Shown here in pieces: positions 35,695 through 46,370 of a stretch of 46,656 bases of DNA. The stretch comes from Planctomycetota bacterium. GTDB taxonomy: Bacteria > Planctomycetota > UBA1135 > GCA-002748355. Position 1 is the stretch's first letter; each line of letters begins with the position of its first letter. The notes under the pieces are model-generated. The model did no database searches. It saw only the letters and a program-made list of their open reading frames with translations, and was not told where the DNA came from. Location: contig JAJRTL010000043.1 in NCBI GenBank assembly GCA_024278315.1, positions 1 to 46,656 on the forward strand. Reading direction: 5' to 3'. A program made the translations under genes and the position numbers.

Positions 35695-37341
35695 ATGACC
35701 CTATCGAATCCAGAGGAGTGGGCCTTGAAGGACAGGGCTGCGACAACCCCGGCGGTGCCGCCCCAAGCCATTCACCGGCAAGAGGGTGGATTCGCCTTGA
35801 TCCTCGTACTGCTGTGTGTGGTCCTGCTCTACATCCTGGTCGCCGAGACGGTCCTGCGGTCGGGCTTCGACCGGATGACCTCGGACAACCAGGCGGTTGA
35901 TATCCAGCTGCGGCAGTCGGCTCGCCTGGCTCTGACGATTGCCCTGCAGGAGCTGGTCGATGACCTGTCCGACGAGGCGGAAGAGGGTGGAGAAGGTGGT
36001 GGGGCCGGCGGCGGTCTGGGAGCCTTGGCCGGGGGCGCAGCGGGCTCTGGAGGAGGCTTGCCGGGTGGAGGTGGCGAGGAGGAGTCCTCGTCTCCCAAGG
36101 GAGATCACAGTCGTGATACCTGGTTCAAGCCCAAGAGCTACTACGACGACAACAACGTGAATGTGTATGGCTGGGTCGTCGACGAGAACCGGAAGCTGAA
36201 TCTCCTGTCCCTGCTGAGCAAGGATGAGGAATACGCCAAGGAGAGCCGGGAGCGCCTGGTGCGTGTTCTGGATGAGATATGGGAAGACACGGATGAAGAT
36301 CTTTCGGGTGCGGATGCCGAGGCGCTGGCACGTGGCATCCTCGACATGATGAAGGGCTATGGGCGCAACGAGGATCGGCCGAGACCGGCGCTCAAGACAG
36401 ACAAGGATGGCGTAGAAATCAGCATCCCACTCGCATTGGATGACATCATCCTGGCAGAGCAGTTCAAGCCCGAGTATCTGGACGATCGTTTCATTCAGGG
36501 CGGCGTATACCTGCCCGGTCTGCGATCGGTTCTGACGGTCTACACGGCATTGTCCAAGGTCGGTGGAGGCTCCGCGGGAGAGGGAGAAGGCGGGGGCAGT
36601 GGAACAGCAGGGGCTGGATCCACCGGAGCCGGCGGGGGAGAGTCCGGTCAGTCGGGCAGTGGGTCCTCTGAAGGCAGTGGCGGGAGTGAGGGTGAAATCC
36701 TGTCTCCCGGTGTCCGTATCAATATCAATACGGTGCCGCCGGCACTTCTGCGCTCCTTGATGAACCGTGCAGAGATTCCCGACACGGTCATCCAGGCGAT
36801 CCTCGAATACCGCAACAAGGTGGATGAGGAGGCGCGGGACGCCGCTGAGTCCGCGGCAGATGACTCGGGAGATCCCGGTCTCCTCGCCAACGATGGCAGC
36901 CAGACCGACATGCTCCAGATCTTCGAGACCTTGGATGATCTGGATGAAGTCGAGGAGTGGGACAGCCTCCCCAACTCGAAAGCCAAGAAGACTCTGAAGG
37001 CCCTGCTGACCACCCGATCCCATGTTTTCACGATCCATCTGGCGGTCGTGCACAAGCGCAATGAGGCTGGGACCGCTTTCTCGCTGCAGCGCTTTCGGGC
37101 TGTCTATGTCCGGGTGGAAGGCTCGGAGGAAGCACAGATGCAGGTTCTCGTTCCTCTGCATCGCGTGTCCGGTCTCCGGGTGGCCATGCCCGATTTTTCG
37201 GAAGAAGACGGCTTCTTGCCAGGAGACATCGATCTTTCCGGCGAGGCCGATCCCTATCGGGCGGAGGAGGAGGCGTGGAATCCTCTGCTCCTGGACTTCT
37301 ACGACCCGGCCCGACGGAATCGTTTTACCCAGGATCGTTGA
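35695..37341 (+). CDS. General secretion pathway protein K-like (GspK) minor pseudopilin
   Basis: N-terminal 'EGGFALILVLLCVVLLYILVAETVLRSGFDRMTSDNQAVDIQLRQSARLALTIALQEL'; helix-hairpin 'ININTVPPALLRSLMNRAEIPDTVIQAILEYR'; position after a secretin. Confidence 0.8.
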   Translation: MTLSNPEEWALKDRAATTPAVPPQAIHRQEGGFALILVLLCVVLLYILVAETVLRSGFDRMTSDNQAVDIQLRQSARLALTIALQELVDDLSDEAEEGGEGGGAGGGLGALAGGAAGSGGGLPGGGGEEESSSPKGDHSRDTWFKPKSYYDDNNVNVYGWVVDENRKLNLLSLLSKDEEYAKESRERLVRVLDEIWEDTDEDLSGADAEALARGILDMMKGYGRNEDRPRPALKTDKDGVEISIPLALDDIILAEQFKPEYLDDRFIQGGVYLPGLRSVLTVYTALSKVGGGSAGEGEGGGSGTAGAGSTGAGGGESGQSGSGSSEGSGGSEGEILSPGVRININTVPPALLRSLMNRAEIPDTVIQAILEYRNKVDEEARDAAESAADDSGDPGLLANDGSQTDMLQIFETLDDLDEVEEWDSLPNSKAKKTLKALLTTRSHVFTIHLAVVHKRNEAGTAFSLQRFRAVYVRVEGSEEAQMQVLVPLHRVSGLRVAMPDFSEEDGFLPGDIDLSGEADPYRAEEEAWNPLLLDFYDPARRNRFTQDR

Positions 37342-37630
37342 AAGAGGACTGATCCTGCCCCAATCATGGGCTCGACGGGGCCAGCTCCGCCTCAGGGGCT
37401 TTTCTCGATGCCCCGGTTGTGGCTGGGCACGGTATCGGTAAGATGCTTCGCCCAACTTGCTTGGGGAGGGGTCAGGCCTGTTTCACCTGCTCGTATCCAG
37501 CCGATCTCCCCATGGGGATGGGCAGGGATCTCAAGGCTGTCGTGGACGACTCCCTTTTCGGTTCCATTATTCAATTCCATTTCGACTTTCCCATAGACCC
37601 CCACGGGTTCGATCCCGTCGAGGCAATCCG

Positions 37631-39730
<2,100 letters not shown>

Positions 39731-39792
39731 TCCCTACCCAGAACCTGCTCTTGGGGCTTGATCGATGGCCCTCGGAAAGGCCGTTGGCATCC

Positions 39793-41655
39793 ATGAATCA
39801 GAACTTCTTCCAGATAGCCCTTCTCGTCGCCTTCAGCATGGTGGCCGGGAGGGCTTCTTCGATTCTGCCCCTGGGCCTCGAGGCAGCGGCCTCGGGCGAT
39901 GGCGGCTCCGCTGCCCAGGGCTCGAATCCCACGAAGGGCAGCCGGGCGAAGCTGACCTTGGTCCTCTCCGTGGATCAGTTCCGCGCGGACTACCTGGATC
40001 GTTTCGAGCCCTTCTTCGGCAAGGGCGGTTTTCGTCGCATCTTCCGCGAGGGTGTGTCCTGCAGGGACGCTTCGTACCGCTACGCCAAGACGGCCACGGG
40101 CCCCGGGCATTCCGTGATCGGGACCGGAGCCTATCCCCACCAGAGTGGCATCGTCGGCAACGCCTGGCGTGACAGGAAGACTCTCAAGAACGTCTACTGC
40201 GTTTCGGGGAGCCAGGGACCTTCGCCGGAGCGGCTGCTCGTGCCGACCCTGGCGGAGCTCTGGAAGGCTCGGTTCAAGGATCACTCGCGGGTGCTCTCGT
40301 TCTCGTTCAAGGACCGAGCTGCCATCCTGATGGCGGGAAACGGCGGGGATGGTGTCTATTGGTTCGATCCTGTCCGGGGTCGACTGGTTTCCTCCCCTTG
40401 GTTCGATCGCCGCAAGACGAGCCCGGCGAGAGAGGCATCCAAGCAATGGGCGACTGCCCTGGCCAAGGGAGGCCCAGAAGGTCGGTTCATCGATGCCTGG
40501 TTGGGCAAGACCTGGGAGGAATTGCCATGTCCGACCCAGGACCCGGCGCTCCGGAAGATCTGGGACAGCCTGCCGCCGGACGACCGCCAGGGGGAGAGTA
40601 CGCGCAATGGGTGGAAGCCCTGTTTTCCCAAGGTCTTCGCGAGAAGCCCCGGACCCCGCTACTACGCACAGGTCAAGGAGAGTCCCTTCGGCAACGAGTT
40701 CCTGATCCAGTGCTTCCTGTCCGCGATCGACTCCCATGCCCTCGAGCTGGGACGGCGCAAGGACAGCGTGGATCTCGTACTCCTGTCGCTTTCGTCGCTG
40801 GACTACGTCGGGCATGGGCATGGGCCAGATTCCCACGAGGTGAGGGACCTGTTTCTGCGGCTCGATCAACAGCTTGCGGCGCTCTTCCGTGCCCTGGACG
40901 AGAAGATTGGCAAGGGAGCGTGGACGCTGGCCCTCTCGGGTGACCATGGCGTGGGCAACACGATGGCCCGGTCGAAGAAGCTGGGGCGGATAGCCGGAGT
41001 GGTGGAGCAGCTCGTCGCTCCCAAGGGGGGTGGGAGGGTCCGTTCACGGCTTGGCGATTTCCTCCGACGGGACCTGAAGGGGAGCTTTCTCGAGGGTTTT
41101 CAGAAGCACGCCACCGAAGGGCTGGGGATGGGGCTCGTAGAGGGCCTTTGTCTGCTCAGTGACGGCGAGATCTATTTGCGGCCAGATCTGGAGAGCGTCT
41201 CAGGCATCCGGCCCGAGCAGTTGCTTCAATCCGTTGAGAAGTTCTTCGGGGCAGAACCCTATGTTCAGGCCATCTACCGCCCAGGACAGCTGAGGCATCC
41301 CAAAGAGGCCATGGCCCGCAGGGTGGCCCTCTCCTTCCATCCCGACCGATCGGGCGATCTCCTGATGATCCTGAGGCCGCATTGGCTTTGGCGGTGGCGA
41401 TCGTCGGGAGCCAGCCACGGCTCTCCCCATCCCTATGACCGGAATGTGCCCATCCTGTTTCTGGGGAGAGGCATCGCGCGAGGCGAGGCGATCTCGGGTG
41501 CGGGGATCGAGGATCTGGTTCCGACCCTTGGCAAGGCGAACGGGATTTCCAGGCAGGACACCTGGGAGGGACACGCCCTCGAGGAAGCCCTCGAACCGAC
41601 TCTTGGAGAGCCTCGTGAGGCGGCACCTGGCAAAGCCAGGAAATCGACCCGATGA
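39793..41655 (+). CDS. Alkaline phosphatase superfamily protein (PafA/type I phosphodiesterase-like), secreted
   Basis: Signal peptide; 'LVLSVDQFRADYLDRF', catalytic-Thr region 'RYAKTATGPGHSVIGTGAYPHQSGIVGNAW', 'ALSGDHGVGNT'. Confidence 0.87.
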   Translation: MNQNFFQIALLVAFSMVAGRASSILPLGLEAAASGDGGSAAQGSNPTKGSRAKLTLVLSVDQFRADYLDRFEPFFGKGGFRRIFREGVSCRDASYRYAKTATGPGHSVIGTGAYPHQSGIVGNAWRDRKTLKNVYCVSGSQGPSPERLLVPTLAELWKARFKDHSRVLSFSFKDRAAILMAGNGGDGVYWFDPVRGRLVSSPWFDRRKTSPAREASKQWATALAKGGPEGRFIDAWLGKTWEELPCPTQDPALRKIWDSLPPDDRQGESTRNGWKPCFPKVFARSPGPRYYAQVKESPFGNEFLIQCFLSAIDSHALELGRRKDSVDLVLLSLSSLDYVGHGHGPDSHEVRDLFLRLDQQLAALFRALDEKIGKGAWTLALSGDHGVGNTMARSKKLGRIAGVVEQLVAPKGGGRVRSRLGDFLRRDLKGSFLEGFQKHATEGLGMGLVEGLCLLSDGEIYLRPDLESVSGIRPEQLLQSVEKFFGAEPYVQAIYRPGQLRHPKEAMARRVALSFHPDRSGDLLMILRPHWLWRWRSSGASHGSPHPYDRNVPILFLGRGIARGEAISGAGIEDLVPTLGKANGISRQDTWEGHALEEALEPTLGEPREAAPGKARKSTR

Positions 41656-42041
41656 CCCTGGCTCCCAGCTTGCTCTGGGTCTTCCTGGGCGGAGGCCTCG
41701 GGGCTGTGGCACGCTTCAGTCTCTCGGTCCTTCTGCGTCCCTCGACGCTGACCCAGATTCCTCTGCCGAACCTCGTGGCGAATCTTCTCGGCTGCTTCTT
41801 GATAGGTCTGCTGTCCAAGGTCTTCGAGATCCACGCCCCAGGTCGCCCGATCTGGCAGTTCTTCCTGATCATCGGATTCCTGGGAGGCTTTACGACCTTT
41901 TCCAGCTTTGGGATGGAGACCTTCCGGCTCCTGGAGAATCGGGCACAGGGGATTGCGCTGCTCTATGTCGCCCTAAGTGTCGTGGGCGGGATCCTCCTGC
42001 TCTGGGCGGGCTACGCGCTGGGGCCCAACCGCGACCTGTAG
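41652..42041 (+). CDS. crcB: Fluoride efflux transporter CrcB/Fluc
   Basis: 'FLGGGLGAVARFSLSVLL', 'NLVANLLGCFLIGLL', 'GFLGGFTTFSSFGMETF'; ATGA overlap with the phosphatase gene. Confidence 0.94.
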   Translation: MTLAPSLLWVFLGGGLGAVARFSLSVLLRPSTLTQIPLPNLVANLLGCFLIGLLSKVFEIHAPGRPIWQFFLIIGFLGGFTTFSSFGMETFRLLENRAQGIALLYVALSVVGGILLLWAGYALGPNRDL

Positions 42042-42957
42042 CTCTGATCTACGCCTGGCAAGGGGCCTTAGCTGCGAAAGACCACATTTTCTACGGTAGG
42101 AGGGGAACATCGAACTGGGTTCCTTTCGTCCTAGTCACAGTGCTGTCGAGAAGGGCCGTGAAATGGCCCCCCCGCCCCCGGAAGGGGCCGGGCCCTTCAC
42201 GACTCCGTTCTCCACAATCTGATATTCCTGCGTCGAGGTTTTCTTCCCCCTGGTCATCGTCCTGGTCGGTGCGCCGATCCGTGCGAGCCTCCTGGATCCC
42301 CTGATGTTCCTCGCTGTCCTCTAGGCTGGCCATTCGGCTAGCCGTTTCTGCGAAGCGTCTCAATCCTGGGAGTGGATCGACATCCTGATCCGCCAGACGG
42401 TCCGTTTCCGACATGATCTCATCGAGTCGGATCGGTCCAGTTGTTTCTGATACGGGGATCTCCTTCGAGTGCTTACGGCTAGTGGGCCACGTGTTGCCGA
42501 GTAGGCGGTTTGCAGTTCTTGCAAGTCGTTGTCTTAGTGAGCGCGTGTAGACGTAAGGCCTTGTCCGAGTTCCTGAGGCATTCCCGCGCCTTTCCTTCCT
42601 TCGCCCTCTCTCGGGCCTGTCGGAAGGGAGATGCGTGTTGCTTTGGGGTTCCCTCATTCGAATCGCCGCATTCAACCCTCCGGACTCCGTGTCTTCTCCT
42701 CACGGACCGGAACCTTCGCACGCGTTCTCCTGTGTGCACGGGGCCTCTCACCCCGCTGGTTGGATGAGTCGACCGAGTGGTCTCTTGTTTGGGCAAAGAA
42801 ACAATGGCATTTGCTTCAGGTACCGGCCTTCGTCAATGACTTCCTGTCCGGTGAAGGAAACCTCGGCTCTCTTCTCTCCTCTTTCGTGCGTTTTCCGACC
42901 GTGAGCGCTGACATCTGTCCGCGACTCGGGTGCAGAGGACCACGAAGAGGTCAGGTC

Positions 42958-43230
42958 TCCCGGACCCAGCCTCCCCACTCTCTCATGGGGGGCGTTCCTC
43001 CGGGACGATCGAATCTCGCGTCGCTGCAAAGGCGCGAGAGTGTTCCTGAGAGGTTTCCCGACCTCTCGCTCTTTCTCTCTGGTGCTCAGGCCTCTCCTCC
43101 TGGGCATCGCCTCTACACGCGAATGGCGACCTCTGGTATTCCAGGCTCCTCTGGCTGTCCAGGCTCCTCGTCTCCCATCCGCACTCCATGCGAAGGGAGG
43201 GGACCAACGGTCTCCTCCCTCTTCTCTTTT
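42958..43230 (+). ncRNA. Candidate structured non-coding RNA (3' portion) with terminal intrinsic terminator; 5' end undetermined
   Basis: No credible ORF; consecutive hairpins at 42958-43005 (nested), 43014-43039, 43048-43067, 43080-43109, 43133-43144 and 43151-43162, then the terminator stem at 43194-43220. Confidence 0.42.
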
Positions 43231-43232
43231 AA
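43194..43232 (+). terminator. Rho-independent terminator
   Basis: AGGGAGGGGAC-caacg-GTCTCCTCCCT (11 bp, one G-U) followed by CTTCTCTTTTAA. Confidence 0.7.
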
Positions 43233-43296
43233 CCCGGACGGAGAGATACGTAGCTGTAGCCGTGCGCTGGTGAGATATGGGGGATAGATTCTGTGC

Positions 43297-44424
43297 ATGG
43301 AATCGTCGTGGGATCTGATCATCATTGGAGCTGGGCTGGCCGGCAGCTCAAGTGCATGGCACCTGTCGAAAGCCTCGGTGGGGCGGATCCTGCTGCTCGA
43401 ACAAGAGCGTCTGGCGGGCACACAGGCCACGGCGCAGAACGCAGCGATGATCCGTGCCCTCTCGGGTGAGCCTTCTCTAGCAAGCTTTGCCGAGGCTGGT
43501 CAGGCCTTCTGGAACGACCTTCCCCAGGAGCTGGAAATTCCCCATGCTTTCCGACCCGTCGGGTCGCTTCTGCTGGTTTCCGAGCCCGCTTCCCTGGCAA
43601 GGCTACAGGCCGAGGTGATCGGAGCTTCGGAGAGGGGGTTGGAGGTTTGTTGGATGCAGCCAGACGAACTCACAGAACGCTACCCGCTTCTTGGCGATTG
43701 CCCCGTCCTGGGCGCCGCCTGGACCGCGCGAGACGGCATTGCCGATCCCTCAGCCCTGAATGAAGCCTGGCTCTCTGGAGCGCGCGCGCGGGGCATTCGC
43801 ATGGACTTCTCCAAGGCCGTCAGGCGACTGGAGATCCAGGATGAGCGAGTTCGGGGCGTGTTCCTGCAGGACGGTGAGATCCTGCGGGCCAGATCCGTCC
43901 TGGTGGCCGCCGGTGCCTGGGCTGGTCAGCTTCTGGCCAAGAGTGGCCTGTCGGATCATGGGCTCAGGCCCCATCGCAGGCATCTCTTCTGCACGGTCGT
44001 GGACAGGAGGATTGCCGACGATCACCCCTTCGTCTGGCACCTGGATCGTAACGCCTATTTCCGGCCGGAGAGCGGGGGCTTCCTGTTCTCTGCTTGCGAC
44101 GAGACAGTCGTGTCCCCGGGGCCAGCCGAGACGGAACCCGGCATCGAGTCCTTTGCCCATGAACGTCTGCAATCCGTCTTTCCCTTCCTGTCCGAATTGC
44201 CTCTCAAGCGCTATTGGGCTGGCCTCCGGACCTTCGGACCACGGCCGGCGTTTCTACTGGGACCCGACGAGAGCACGCCGGGCCTTCTCCACGCCTCGGG
44301 TCTCGGAGGTCATGGGGTCACCTGTGCTCCCGAGGTGGGGCGTCGTCTGGCCCAATCCTGGGATGGGTCTTCCTGGAGCGGGGCTCGCTCGAACGGGGTG
44401 GGTGGGAGCGTTTCGACCGTCTGA
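43297..44424 (+). CDS. FAD-dependent oxidoreductase (DadA/glycine-oxidase-like)
   Basis: Rossmann 'WDLIIIGAGLAGSSSAWHLSKASVGRILLLEQE', 'RSVLVAAGAWAGQLL', C-terminal 'GLLHASGLGGHGVTCAPEVGRRLAQ'. Confidence 0.88.
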   Translation: MESSWDLIIIGAGLAGSSSAWHLSKASVGRILLLEQERLAGTQATAQNAAMIRALSGEPSLASFAEAGQAFWNDLPQELEIPHAFRPVGSLLLVSEPASLARLQAEVIGASERGLEVCWMQPDELTERYPLLGDCPVLGAAWTARDGIADPSALNEAWLSGARARGIRMDFSKAVRRLEIQDERVRGVFLQDGEILRARSVLVAAGAWAGQLLAKSGLSDHGLRPHRRHLFCTVVDRRIADDHPFVWHLDRNAYFRPESGGFLFSACDETVVSPGPAETEPGIESFAHERLQSVFPFLSELPLKRYWAGLRTFGPRPAFLLGPDESTPGLLHASGLGGHGVTCAPEVGRRLAQSWDGSSWSGARSNGVGGSVSTV

Positions 44425-44440
44425 CTTGAGTGCCCGAAAA

Positions 44441-44517
44441 TGGCACGCCCGGGAGGATTCGAACCCCCGACCTGCGGATTAGAAGTCCGCTGCTCTATCC
44501 AGCTGAGCTACGAGCGC
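44441..44517 (-). tRNA. tRNA-Arg (anticodon UCU), CCA encoded
   Basis: Reverse complement folds as cloverleaf: gcgctcg-ta-gctc-agctggata-gagc-a-gcgga-cttctaa-tccgc-aggtc-ggggg-ttcgaat-cctcc-cgggcgt-g-cca; anticodon TCT. Confidence 0.95.
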
Positions 44518-44821
44518 TTATTGGGTTGGATTCCCCGAGAGCCGCTAAATCCTACACGGAACCCCGATGGCGGAAAGAGGTCGGCAAAGAAAGTGGAGGG
44601 CATGGATCCACCTAAAAGTTCCCGAGCCTGCTGGGTGCATTCGTGCTAGGATCCCGACTTCTGCGGGAACTCCTTCACGGAGGGACCCCACCGTGCGAGG
44701 CGGTTCGCACGGGGGTCATCCCAAGCCTTCATTCCCGGCAGTCACTCGAGCGGAGACCTTCGCTGGAAGTGGATGCCCCGGGGTTGAGCGCATGCAGAGT
44801 GGATGCTTGAAGGGAGTAAGC

Positions 44822-46156
44822 ATGGATCGCTTCAATCTGGATCGCTTGAATGTGATATCGAATTCTTGGGTCGCAAAGGCCTGCGCCACTATCTTGGCAA
44901 CGGGGATCTTGTCGGTCGGGGCATTGCCCTCGCAGCAGAATCCGCCCCAGAACCAGCAGCCGGAGACGCCCTCGGGAAGGGAGCCACGGACGAGTTCTTT
45001 TCCTGGGGTGAAGACCAAGGTGGCTCCGGTCGTGTCTGGACAGACCGCGGCCAGCAAGGTGGCGGTCGAGAAGGAGCCCGAACAGGCTCCAGAGGCCCTT
45101 CTCTACGAGACCCGGATGGAAGTCGGCTTGCGTAACATCCCCAATGTGGAGGTGGATCCGGTTGTGGAGGCTCGACTCCCCAAGGGTACCTTGCTCTGGA
45201 TGCTCGCCAAGGAAGACGGGACCGGGTTTTCACGTGTCTCGGTTCTCGGTGGCTTCCGAGGTTACGTGTTTGCCAAGTACTGCCGCCCCGATGGTGAGGG
45301 CAATGTCGAGGTGATCGGCGATCGCCTCGCGTTCCGGGCCAAGCCCTCGACCAAGGGATGGCCGATCGACAAGCTTCGCAGAGGGACGCGCCTGCCACTC
45401 CTCTCGAGGGAGGGAGACTGGTATCTGGTCCTTTCCAATCCGGAGGTGGGTGCCTTGGTCCCCGATTCGACGATCCAGAAGCTTGCGGCGATCAGGGTCA
45501 AGCCGGGTGGCGAACTCGCGAGCTTTGCTGCAGGTTCAGACCACCTGAAACGCGCCGAGAAGCAGTATGAGGTGAGGCAGGCTTCCTGGCGCGCCGTCCG
45601 GGAGAAGAGCATCGCCAGCGCCAAGCGTCAGCGTAGCATTGCTGGGGTCCAACAGGAGATCAGCGACCTGCGAGCCAGGATCCGCCAGGAGAAGGAGCGG
45701 GACGATCCGGCCAAGATGGACCTCGATTCGATCACACCCCTGTTGGATCTTGTCCGGGAGCACGCCAAGGCCATCGAGCCCGCCGACCCCGTTCTCGTGG
45801 GTAGCCTTGCGACGGTGGCAGCCGAGTTCAAGTGGCTCCATACGATCCTGGCAGGCTATCGAGCGATGCAGGTCGCACCGAAGACGCCACAGCCGGTCGC
45901 GGCCCGGCCGGCCTCCGCCAAGAAGCGCGGATTCGACCAGAGTGGTTGGGTGCGCTACCGTCCCGGCGGCTACTCCTCGTTCCAGCTCGTGAAGGGCGGG
46001 GAAGTCATGTGTTTCCTCGTCTGCAGCAGCTTGCGCTACAACCTCAAGGACTACGTGGGTTGCGAGTTGGGCGTCAAGGGCAAGGTGGGGCCCCGAAGTG
46101 GTGCGGACTTCAAGGTCTTGGATGTGGAGAGGATCCGGGTCTTGGCTTCTCGCTAG
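44822..46156 (+). CDS. Secreted SH3-like-domain protein with coiled-coil segment
   Basis: ATG at 44822; hydrophobic N-terminus, two SH3_3-like stretches ('YETRMEVGLRNIPNVEVDPVVEARLPKGTLLWML', 'RLAFRAKPSTKGWPIDKLRRGTRLPLLSREGDWYLV'), charged coil ('SIAGVQQEISDLRARIRQEKE'). Confidence 0.7.
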   Translation: MDRFNLDRLNVISNSWVAKACATILATGILSVGALPSQQNPPQNQQPETPSGREPRTSSFPGVKTKVAPVVSGQTAASKVAVEKEPEQAPEALLYETRMEVGLRNIPNVEVDPVVEARLPKGTLLWMLAKEDGTGFSRVSVLGGFRGYVFAKYCRPDGEGNVEVIGDRLAFRAKPSTKGWPIDKLRRGTRLPLLSREGDWYLVLSNPEVGALVPDSTIQKLAAIRVKPGGELASFAAGSDHLKRAEKQYEVRQASWRAVREKSIASAKRQRSIAGVQQEISDLRARIRQEKERDDPAKMDLDSITPLLDLVREHAKAIEPADPVLVGSLATVAAEFKWLHTILAGYRAMQVAPKTPQPVAARPASAKKRGFDQSGWVRYRPGGYSSFQLVKGGEVMCFLVCSSLRYNLKDYVGCELGVKGKVGPRSGADFKVLDVERIRVLASR

Positions 46157-46178
46157 GTCCAAGGGTGGCCATCAGGAC

Positions 46179-46331
46179 ATGAATCCGATCCGGCGTTTCC
46201 TGCAAGCCATCCGCTCCCTCCTGACCGGGGGAGCGCCTCTCTGCGACAAGTGCAAATACGACTACGGCAATGTCTGTACGCGGCCAGAGCGGCCGAATGC
46301 CAGATCCTGTCCCGACTACCGACGCAAGTAG
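46179..46331 (+). CDS. Small four-cysteine protein
   Basis: 50 aa 'MNPIRRFLQAIRSLLTGGAPLCDKCKYDYGNVCTRPERPNARSCPDYRRK', 22 bp after the preceding stop. Confidence 0.5.
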   Translation: MNPIRRFLQAIRSLLTGGAPLCDKCKYDYGNVCTRPERPNARSCPDYRRK

Positions 46332-46370
46332 GAGAGCTTCCCGAGTGTCTCCTGCCGGCACGTGCCTGCG

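Noticed and set aside
35701-37455. 584-aa minus-strand ORF opposite the GspK-like gene
   Set aside because: Antisense shadow; plus strand has a clear pseudopilin N-terminus and helix-hairpin motif.
37342-37630. Possible tmRNA because of the T-arm-like GGGTTCGATCCC string
   Set aside because: No acceptor stem, no matching 5' end and no encoded CCA; length also short.
42091-42675. 194-aa minus-strand ORF in the crcB-oxidoreductase gap
   Set aside because: A short central part ('MSETDRLADQDVDPLPGLRRFAETASRMASLEDSEE') looks mildly protein-like, but the C-terminus runs through a strong GC hairpin and no family is recognisable. Not confident enough to call; Ribo-seq or homologs could reverse this.
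42631-43287. 218-aa + strand ORF in the candidate ncRNA region
   Set aside because: Composition (Pro/Ser/Arg/Cys-rich, no domain) typical of non-coding open frame; runs through the intrinsic terminator hairpin.
44430-44649. '[27 protein letters not shown]' ORFs near 44440
   Set aside because: Classic spurious translation of the strand opposite a tRNA-Arg gene.
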